The notes beneath the pieces were generated by a model. That model had not been told where the DNA came from. It saw nothing but the letters and a program-made list of their open reading frames with translations, and ran no database searches. This document shows, piece after piece, positions 33,484-39,358 of a stretch of 39,358 nt of DNA. The first letter of the stretch is position 1. Each line of letters begins with the position of its first letter. This stretch comes from RUG11237 sp045126515 (GTDB taxonomy: Bacteria > Bacillota > Clostridia > Lachnospirales > Lachnospiraceae): the NCBI GenBank assembly GCA_045126515.1, contig JBGVOM010000035.1, forward strand, positions 1 to 39,358. Reading direction: 5' to 3'. The position numbers were made by a program, and so were the translations under genes.

Positions 33484-33633
33484 ATGAAAAAAATTGTGGC
33501 ATCAATATTTATGACTGTACTAATTATTTCACCTCTTTTTACTATTAGTATTAATGAAATAAACTCAGACAATAATAATGACATTAGCATTTATAGCGAC
33601 AATGATGATATAGGCGATGTTAATTATAAGTAA
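33484..33633 (+). CDS. Small secreted peptide, candidate signalling peptide
   Basis: This 49-codon ORF has AAGGAG ten bases upstream. The product starts MKKIVASIFMTVLIISPLF, a short Sec-type signal peptide, and ends in a polar, acidic tail (NNNDISIYSDNDDIGDVNYK). Length and layout resemble PapR-type propeptides (about 48 residues), whose C-terminal end becomes a quorum-sensing peptide. It overlaps by 14 bp, tail to tail, the gene of a large HTH/helical-repeat regulator (33620-35494). No homology is claimed. It could be a small secreted peptide with another function. Confidence 0.6.
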   Translation: MKKIVASIFMTVLIISPLFTISINEINSDNNNDISIYSDNDDIGDVNYK

Positions 33634-35494
33634 TTTTTTTTGTATAAAAAACTTCATTATTAACATCATTTGTAATCTGGCTTAAATATATACAACGATG
33701 CAATTCTTTATTATAGTCAAATCCTTGCATTCCCCGTTCATTGTTATTCCATGCTACATTGTAAATAATATGATGTAGCATGGCACTTCTTTTTGTCTTA
33801 AGACATATCCCTATCAGCCTATATGATATGTCATTGGACTCATCATATTTCCCCATATCACCAAGCAGACTTGTCACATATGTCATCACCGTTTCATATA
33901 TTCCCATTCTGCCATCTGCCAGTCCTCGTTTCTCCATATCTGTACAGTACTCCCATATTGCCTTTATATAGGTATTGGCTTCATCAAGTTTCCCTATCTT
34001 CTTATATGCTGTTGATATCAAATATACCATCACCAGTTCCCCATCTGCTAAGAATATGTCCTTTCCCATCTTTAATATATCTTCTATTTTGACAGTAGTC
34101 TCCAGTGTTTTTTTTAATTTTTCGATAAACTGCTCCGCCGTTATTTCACCAATCTTCCACTTATTAACACTCGCCTGTCTAACTAATACCCGTGTATTAA
34201 TCGGGTGCTCCGGCAACATTTCCCTTAACTTTGGTATAAGACGCTCTACATCATCAAATCTAAAAGAATTTATAGCAAATCGGATGTCCTCATAAAGCTC
34301 AACTGCCTCCTTTTTGTCTGTGACTATTCCCATATCCATGTATTCAGGCAAAAGACCAAGTCTTTCAAAGAGTTCTTTAAATATTCCCCTAACCATTGTT
34401 CCCTTTTCATTCTCCACCCTCATAAGTGTTTTAACCGAACATATACCCTCACACAGTTCTTCTCGGGACATTCCCATCATCTTTCGTCTTTTTCTTATAA
34501 CCTCGCCTATACAGTACATACCACTCTCCCTATAGAGATAACAGTCATTATCCATATACGGATTTATATCATATTCTTTGTAGAGGTCTTTAAGCGTATT
34601 TATAAGCGGTAACACATTCTCCAAGGATTCTTCGTATTTTTTTATCTCGGATGAGCTTTTACTGTTGTCTTTAAACCATGACAGTAACTCTACCTTCATA
34701 TCCAATATCTCTGTGAGATAGTACATACATTTTCGTTCTTGCAGTTGCTTTAATGCTCTTTCACAATATAACAGCAGTTCCTCATATATTTCATTCATGG
34801 TATCTGCTTCTAAAATCTTTTTAACATCCTGATACATGTATACAACTGTCTTCGGATATACCTTTATCTTTGCCATTTTACCGTATGGGGCTTCATCAAG
34901 GTATTTTAGAAGTTCCCTGTACATACAGATGGTGTCCTGTAATGATTTTTCTGTAAGACTTCTTCGCCTGTACTCAAGAACAAGATTGTATTCCAGCGGC
35001 GATAACAATACTTCGTTTATATTCTTTATGTCGATATCCGGCACTGTCAGTTTTATTGCTTCCCCGTACATTTCTCCTGCACATTTTTCATATGCATCCT
35101 CATTGCTGTTACGCATTATCTGAAGCTTCATAAAAGTATAAAACTGCTTCTCAATGTTTACCCTGCTTTTATTTCTTGCACTGCTTTCAGGCAAATCATA
35201 ATCGGACAGTAAGCTCTCTGCCTCCGCAATTTTCCCGTCTTCAACAGCATTTATAATCTTCATTCTCTTTAGCCATGTGTTGTAGTCAGGTGCCTCAAGA
35301 TAATGAGAATAATCGGCATTATCCACCCCAAGTCTTGCAAGGAGCCGTTTTACGGTCACTCTGTCCATGAATTTCTCGCCACTTCTTACCTGACAAAGCA
35401 TTTCTTCCGTACATATTCCATGACACAGCTTTTTAGGCGGTATTCCCAGCTTATCCTGTTCCTCTACCAGTATTTTTACATAAATATCTTCCAT
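33620..35494 (-). CDS. Two-module HTH/TPR-like regulator
   Basis: This 624-residue protein looks like a tandem duplication. Module 1 has an HTH-like region at 5-57 (KLGIPPKKLCHGICTEEML) and helical repeats to about 310. Module 2 has a better XRE-type HTH at 328-382 (IGEVIRKRRKMMGMSREELCEGICSVKTL) and helical repeats (about 395-600). Both HTH regions share the LCxGIC signature. The repeats look TPR-like, as in RRNPP regulators that bind imported peptides. GGAGG lies a few bases before the ATG. Its end overlaps the convergent 49-codon peptide gene, a plausible ligand source. Likely targets are the neighbouring surface operons, but none can be shown. Confidence 0.75.
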   Translation of the reverse strand: MEDIYVKILVEEQDKLGIPPKKLCHGICTEEMLCQVRSGEKFMDRVTVKRLLARLGVDNADYSHYLEAPDYNTWLKRMKIINAVEDGKIAEAESLLSDYDLPESSARNKSRVNIEKQFYTFMKLQIMRNSNEDAYEKCAGEMYGEAIKLTVPDIDIKNINEVLLSPLEYNLVLEYRRRSLTEKSLQDTICMYRELLKYLDEAPYGKMAKIKVYPKTVVYMYQDVKKILEADTMNEIYEELLLYCERALKQLQERKCMYYLTEILDMKVELLSWFKDNSKSSSEIKKYEESLENVLPLINTLKDLYKEYDINPYMDNDCYLYRESGMYCIGEVIRKRRKMMGMSREELCEGICSVKTLMRVENEKGTMVRGIFKELFERLGLLPEYMDMGIVTDKKEAVELYEDIRFAINSFRFDDVERLIPKLREMLPEHPINTRVLVRQASVNKWKIGEITAEQFIEKLKKTLETTVKIEDILKMGKDIFLADGELVMVYLISTAYKKIGKLDEANTYIKAIWEYCTDMEKRGLADGRMGIYETVMTYVTSLLGDMGKYDESNDISYRLIGICLKTKRSAMLHHIIYNVAWNNNERGMQGFDYNKELHRCIYLSQITNDVNNEVFYTKKITYN

Positions 35495-35638
35495 AGCACC
35501 TCCGAGGTATTTACATTTACGAACATTTTTCTATATTTTATCATAGTTTCTTTTACTACACCATGGCAAACTTGAAAAAAATCCTATTGCGGATACAGGG
35601 ATACTCCCCGATACACCGGAACCGTCCCCATTTTTCCC

Positions 35639-35667
35639 TTGAAAAATTTGTATTTTTGCTTTACTAT
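35639..35667 (+). promoter_or_regulatory. Promoter of asnS
   Basis: TTGAAA (35639-35644), a 17-bp spacer and TACTAT (35662-35667), about 73 bp before the asnS ATG. The leader contains CATGTG/CACATG (near 35691-35712) but no T-box motif. Confidence 0.6.
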
Positions 35668-35740
35668 ATTACATAGCTAATATTAGAAACCATGTGGCAT
35701 ATGATTCACATGAGAGTTTGGAAAGGAAACAAGTAAGAAA

Positions 35741-37138
35741 ATGGATTTAAATTTAGTAACAGTCAGGGAAATATTTAGAAACCGTGAACAATATCTGGGT
35801 AAGGAAGTCACCGTAGGCGGTTGGATAAGAACTGTCAGAGATTCAAAGACTTTTGGATTTATCGTACTTAATGACGGTACTTTCTTCGAGACATTACAGG
35901 TTGTATACAACGACACATTACCAAACTTCAGCGAGATTTCAAAGCTGAATGTTGGTGCTGCTGTTATCGTAAAGGGTAACCTGGTAGCTACTCCTTCTGC
36001 AAAGCAGCCGTTTGAGATTCAGGCAACAGAGGTTGCAGTTGAAGGTGCTTCTACACCTGATTATCCTCTGCAGCCAAAGCGTCATACACTTGAATATCTT
36101 AGAACAATCTCTCACTTACGTCCGAGAACAAATACATTCCAGGCCGTATTCAGAGTTCGTTCTCTTATTGCATATGCTATTCACAAGTTCTTCCAGGAGA
36201 GAGACTTCGTATATGTTCACACTCCGCTTATTACAGGAAGTGACTGCGAAGGTGCAGGTGAGATGTTCCAGGTTACAACCATGGACCTTTCCAATGTCCC
36301 TATGACAGAGGACGGAAAGGTTGATTTCTCAAAGGATTTCTTTAACAAGCCTACAAACCTTACGGTATCCGGTCAGTTAAACGGCGAGACATATGCTATG
36401 GCATTTAGAAACATTTACACATTCGGACCGACATTCAGAGCTGAGAACTCTAACACAACAAGACATGCTGCTGAGTTCTGGATGATTGAGCCTGAGATTG
36501 CATTCGCAGACCTTAAGGATGATATGATACTGGCTGAGTCTATGTTAAAGTACGTTATCAAGTATGTTCTTGAGAATGCCCCGGAAGAGATGAACTTCTT
36601 CAACAGCTTCATTGACAAGGGTCTTATTGAAAGATTAAACGGCGTTCTTAATTCAGACTTCGGTCATGTGACATACACTGAGGCTATTGAGCTTTTAGAG
36701 AAGCATAATGATAAATTTGATTACAAGGTATCATGGGGCTGTGATTTACAGACAGAGCATGAGAGATACCTTACAGAGGAGATTTTCAAGCGCCCTGTTT
36801 TCGTAACTGACTATCCAAAGGAAATCAAGGCATTCTACATGAAGATGAATGATGACAACAAGACTGTTGCCGCTATGGACTGCCTTGTTCCGGGTATCGG
36901 CGAGATTATCGGCGGAAGCCAGAGAGAGGACGACTACGACAAGCTCCTTAACAGAATGAACGAATTGGGATTAAAGCCTGAAGACTACGATTTCTACCTT
37001 GACCTTCGTAAGTACGGAAGCACAAGACACGCCGGCTTCGGTCTTGGATTTGAGAGATGTGTAATGTACCTTACAGGTATGTCAAACATCAGAGATGTAA
37101 TCCCATTCCCAAGAACAGTCAACAACTGCGAACTGTAA
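35741..37138 (+). CDS. asnS: Asparaginyl-tRNA synthetase
   Basis: This 465-residue class IIb enzyme has an N-terminal OB-fold anticodon domain (about 15-115, VTVGGWIRTVRDSKTFGFIVLNDG). Class II motif 2 is at FRAENSNTTRHAAEFWMIEPE and motif 3 at GFGLGFERCVMYLTG. The pattern PTFRAENSNTTRH and the insert after EMFQVTT point to AsnRS rather than AspRS or LysRS. The PBP gene starts 17 bp downstream, with a terminator-like hairpin inside its first codons. Confidence 0.97.
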   Translation: MDLNLVTVREIFRNREQYLGKEVTVGGWIRTVRDSKTFGFIVLNDGTFFETLQVVYNDTLPNFSEISKLNVGAAVIVKGNLVATPSAKQPFEIQATEVAVEGASTPDYPLQPKRHTLEYLRTISHLRPRTNTFQAVFRVRSLIAYAIHKFFQERDFVYVHTPLITGSDCEGAGEMFQVTTMDLSNVPMTEDGKVDFSKDFFNKPTNLTVSGQLNGETYAMAFRNIYTFGPTFRAENSNTTRHAAEFWMIEPEIAFADLKDDMILAESMLKYVIKYVLENAPEEMNFFNSFIDKGLIERLNGVLNSDFGHVTYTEAIELLEKHNDKFDYKVSWGCDLQTEHERYLTEEIFKRPVFVTDYPKEIKAFYMKMNDDNKTVAAMDCLVPGIGEIIGGSQREDDYDKLLNRMNELGLKPEDYDFYLDLRKYGSTRHAGFGLGFERCVMYLTGMSNIRDVIPFPRTVNNCEL

Positions 37139-37155
37139 AAAATACGAGGAAAATC

Positions 37156-39358
37156 ATGGCAAAACGCAAACGTTCTTCAAAAATCAAACTTGCCATTAAA
37201 CTAATCATTGCAGGCACACTTTTAGTGTGCCTTTTTGTCATGATAAAATATGGAAAAAAGCTTCTTGATTACAAGGAATATGCCTCACAGCTTGTGGCTG
37301 ATGAAAATGCATTCCGAAGGAGTCTTACCACTCTTGTATATGACAAAGACGGCAATGTCATTGCCGACCTCTGTGCCGAGAAGGATTCATATTATCTTGA
37401 AGCAGAGGAGATACCATATATGGTCAAACGTGCCTTTGTAACCACAGAGGACAGAAAATTCTATGAGCATTCCGGTGTCGATTACATGGCAATCATGCGA
37501 GCATTTGTGGCACTTATACAGAACGAGGGCGAGGTCACACAGGGCGGAAGTACCATCACGCAACAGCTTGCCAGAAATATTTTTCTGTCACATGAAGTTT
37601 CCCTTGAAAGAAAAATCAAAGAAATGTTCATTGCACAGGAATTGGAAAAAACATATTCCAAGGATAAAATACTTGAATTCTATATAAATAATATTTATTT
37701 TGCCAATGGTTTTTATGGAATTGAAGCTGCTGCCATGGGTTATTTTGATAAGACCGTGACAGAACTTTCCACATCACAGATGATATTTTTATGTGCGATT
37801 CCCAACAACCCATCCGTATACGACCCTGTGGTCCATATGGAAAATACGTTAAAAAGACGTAATCTCATAGCAAAAGAGCTGTATGAAATGCAGGAAATCG
37901 ACAAATCTCTCTATGATGAGATTATAAATGAAAACATCACCCTCAATATGAGTACAGATGTTAAATATGACTATGTGGAGACATTTGTGAGATACTGTGC
38001 CACAAGAGAGCTTATGCGCATGAGAGGCTTTGTCTTTACATATGAATTTGATTCTGATGAGGCAAAGTCTTCCTACGAAGAAAAATATTCTGAAGAATAC
38101 AGCTACTGTAACAGCCTCCTTTTCACAGGCGGATACCGTATCTACACATCAATAGACATGACAAAGCAGGCCGAGCTGCAGAATACCATCAACAGCATTA
38201 CAGCTGATTACACGGAAACAAATGATGAGGGCATATACACATTTCAGGCAAGTTCAACGTGTATTGACAACCTTACGGGTTTTGTGGTTGCAATTGTTGG
38301 CGGCCGGGAGCAGGAGCATAACGGCTACAGCTTAAACAGAGCATTTCAGAGTTTCAGACAGCCGGGAAGCAGCATAAAACCTCTTATCGTTTATACCCCT
38401 GCGTTTGAGAGAAATTACACTCCCGACACAATCGTTATAGATGAGCGTTTCAATGGTGGCCCGTCAAATGCGGACAAAACTTATGTTGGCGAGATAGATA
38501 TACGAACTGCGGTGGAGTTGTCCAAGAATACCGTGGCATGGAAGATTTTTGAGAAAATCGGTCCATATACCGCTCTTCCATATCTGCTTCGTATGGACTT
38601 TAGAAAAATTGTTGATTCTGATTATGTACCTGCCGCATCACTGGGCGGTCTCACATACGGCGTATCCACGTACGAAATGGCAGCCGCTTACTCAACTCTC
38701 GAAAACGGCGGCATTTACAGGAATCCTACATGTATAGTTAAAATCACTGATGACAGTGGAAATGTTCTTCTCGACAATAGCGGTGATAATATTCCTTCAC
38801 GAAGAATATATGAAGAAAATGCTGCAAACACAATGACAAATGTTTTAAAGGGCGTCCTTACAAAAGGCACAGGAAAGCGTTACCCTGTAGAAAACGCCAC
38901 CTGCGCAGCAAAGACAGGAACAACAAACAGCAACTATGACTCATGGTTTGTGGGCTACAGCTACTACTACACCACCGCAGTCTGGTGCGGATATGATCTT
39001 CCCCGTGAGATGAACGACGGTTATGCAATCACCTGTCCCGGACGCATATGGCAGTCATACATGACATATCTCCATCAGGAGCTGCCAAACATGGATATAG
39101 GCTCATATATACCTACACCGGGCATAGATGGCGAGGTCTCCACAGACGAGACTTCCTCTGAGCCGATTACCGATGAAAACGGCAATCTGATTGAATCCAT
39201 CACTGACGAGAACGGCAATCTGATCGAATCCGTCACTGACGAGAACGGCAACATCATTGAACCTACCACAGAGCCGGATACTGATTCCGAAGAAACTACT
39301 ACTGAACCGGAAACAGACGAATACGGCAATGTAATTGAGCCGGAGACAGGGCTATATA
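37156..39358 (+). CDS. Class A penicillin-binding protein, runs off the window
   Basis: At least 734 residues; the 3' end is outside. A basic N-terminus and one membrane segment (about 11-30) precede the GT51 glycosyltransferase (EDRKFYEHSGVD, Glu98; QGGSTITQQLAR, 129-140). The transpeptidase domain has Ser405-x-x-Lys408 (GSSIK), Ser456-Lys-Asn (LSKN) and Lys586-Thr-Gly (AKTGTT). It polymerises and cross-links peptidoglycan outside the membrane. From about residue 655 the tail is acidic and Thr/Glu-rich, with three 11-residue repeats (ITDENGNLIES). ATG 37156 follows GAGGA by five bases. Confidence 0.95.
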   Translation, partial: MAKRKRSSKIKLAIKLIIAGTLLVCLFVMIKYGKKLLDYKEYASQLVADENAFRRSLTTLVYDKDGNVIADLCAEKDSYYLEAEEIPYMVKRAFVTTEDRKFYEHSGVDYMAIMRAFVALIQNEGEVTQGGSTITQQLARNIFLSHEVSLERKIKEMFIAQELEKTYSKDKILEFYINNIYFANGFYGIEAAAMGYFDKTVTELSTSQMIFLCAIPNNPSVYDPVVHMENTLKRRNLIAKELYEMQEIDKSLYDEIINENITLNMSTDVKYDYVETFVRYCATRELMRMRGFVFTYEFDSDEAKSSYEEKYSEEYSYCNSLLFTGGYRIYTSIDMTKQAELQNTINSITADYTETNDEGIYTFQASSTCIDNLTGFVVAIVGGREQEHNGYSLNRAFQSFRQPGSSIKPLIVYTPAFERNYTPDTIVIDERFNGGPSNADKTYVGEIDIRTAVELSKNTVAWKIFEKIGPYTALPYLLRMDFRKIVDSDYVPAASLGGLTYGVSTYEMAAAYSTLENGGIYRNPTCIVKITDDSGNVLLDNSGDNIPSRRIYEENAANTMTNVLKGVLTKGTGKRYPVENATCAAKTGTTNSNYDSWFVGYSYYYTTAVWCGYDLPREMNDGYAITCPGRIWQSYMTYLHQELPNMDIGSYIPTPGIDGEVSTDETSSEPITDENGNLIESITDENGNLIESVTDENGNIIEPTTEPDTDSEETTTEPETDEYGNVIEPETGLY
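37213..37236 (+). terminator. Terminator-like hairpin inside the start of the PBP gene
   Basis: GGCACAC (37213-37219), a TTTTA loop, GTGTGCC (37225-37231) and five T form a textbook intrinsic terminator 75 bp after the asnS stop. It lies within codons 20-27 of the PBP, in the membrane segment. It could end most asnS transcripts while some read through into the PBP gene. Confidence 0.6.
39166..39264 (+). repeat. Three 33-bp tandem repeats in the PBP tail
   Basis: Units at 39166-39198, 39199-39231 and 39232-39264 encode ITDENGNLIES, ITDENGNLIES and VTDENGNIIEP. A degenerate further unit follows (TDEYGNVIEPE). Such repeats can vary in number by slippage. Confidence 0.85.

Noticed and set aside
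33393..33590. 65-residue minus-strand frame opposite the small peptide gene
   Set aside because: It has no good ribosome site and overlaps the hairpin; the plus-strand frame has a ribosome site and a signal peptide.
35500..35740. T-box or other riboswitch leader before asnS
   Set aside because: No T-box sequence or antiterminator stem was found; only a small CATGTG/CACATG hairpin and a promoter are seen.
1..39358. CRISPR arrays, rRNA and tRNA genes
   Set aside because: No regularly spaced direct repeats and no tRNA-like or rRNA-like segments were noticed in the window; the cloverleaf-like element at 16153-16287 lacks tRNA consensus arms.

Overview
The window looks like chromosomal DNA of a low-to-mid-GC, spore-lineage Firmicute, most likely a Lachnospiraceae-type clostridium. 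The grounds are the pth-mfd-peptidylprolyl isomerase cluster with spoVG, the paired glgC/glgD, a DnaD-family primosome protein with a DnaC-like loader, AGGAGG-type ribosome sites, and secreted proteins with clostridial-type cell-wall-binding repeats. No species is assigned.

Layout. 1-567 is a long imperfect inverted repeat. 580-6379 is a degV gene cut in two by a ~4.9 kb integrative mobilizable element (about 1280-6191) that carries a XRE regulator, a HUH rolling-circle Rep, a small ORF, a MobV relaxase and a tyrosine integrase. 6403-10362 (minus strand) is an operon-like run ilvE > murL-like > murD > degV. The MurL/MurD pair suggests that D-glutamate is put into peptidoglycan by adding L-Glu and then epimerising it. 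10573-15725 (plus) is pth, mfd and a membrane-anchored PPIase. 15784-18682 (minus) is spoVG and glgD/glgC, separated by a highly structured, cloverleaf-like repeat. 18871-23838 (plus) is murC, dnaD-like, dnaC-like and a PRPP synthetase. 35741 to the end is asnS and a class A PBP that runs off the window.

The accessory region is 23.9-35.5 kb. Two surface-protein operons, each with a near-identical lipoprotein copy, flank a candidate DNA-inversion system. A XerC/D-like tyrosine recombinase (25914-26834) sits 30 bp from a perfect 27-bp inverted repeat (26865-26891 and 31526-31552). The repeat encloses exactly two genes facing each other: a family 2 glycosyltransferase and an 1146-residue protein joining a restriction-endonuclease-like domain to a P-loop (STAND-like) NTPase and a long helical tail. 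Their stop codons abut, and each start lies 30-45 bp inside an inverted repeat. Inversion would therefore swap which gene faces a fixed outside promoter. I propose a phase-variable toggle between a surface-modifying glycosyltransferase and a defence-type nuclease/NTPase. This is inference from architecture, not a demonstrated function.

Next to it are an NlpC/P60 cell-wall hydrolase gene broken by one in-frame stop codon, and a 49-codon secreted-peptide gene (33484-33633) that overlaps tail-to-tail a large regulator with two HTH+helical-repeat modules. That arrangement recalls RRNPP-type peptide signalling pairs such as PlcR-PapR.
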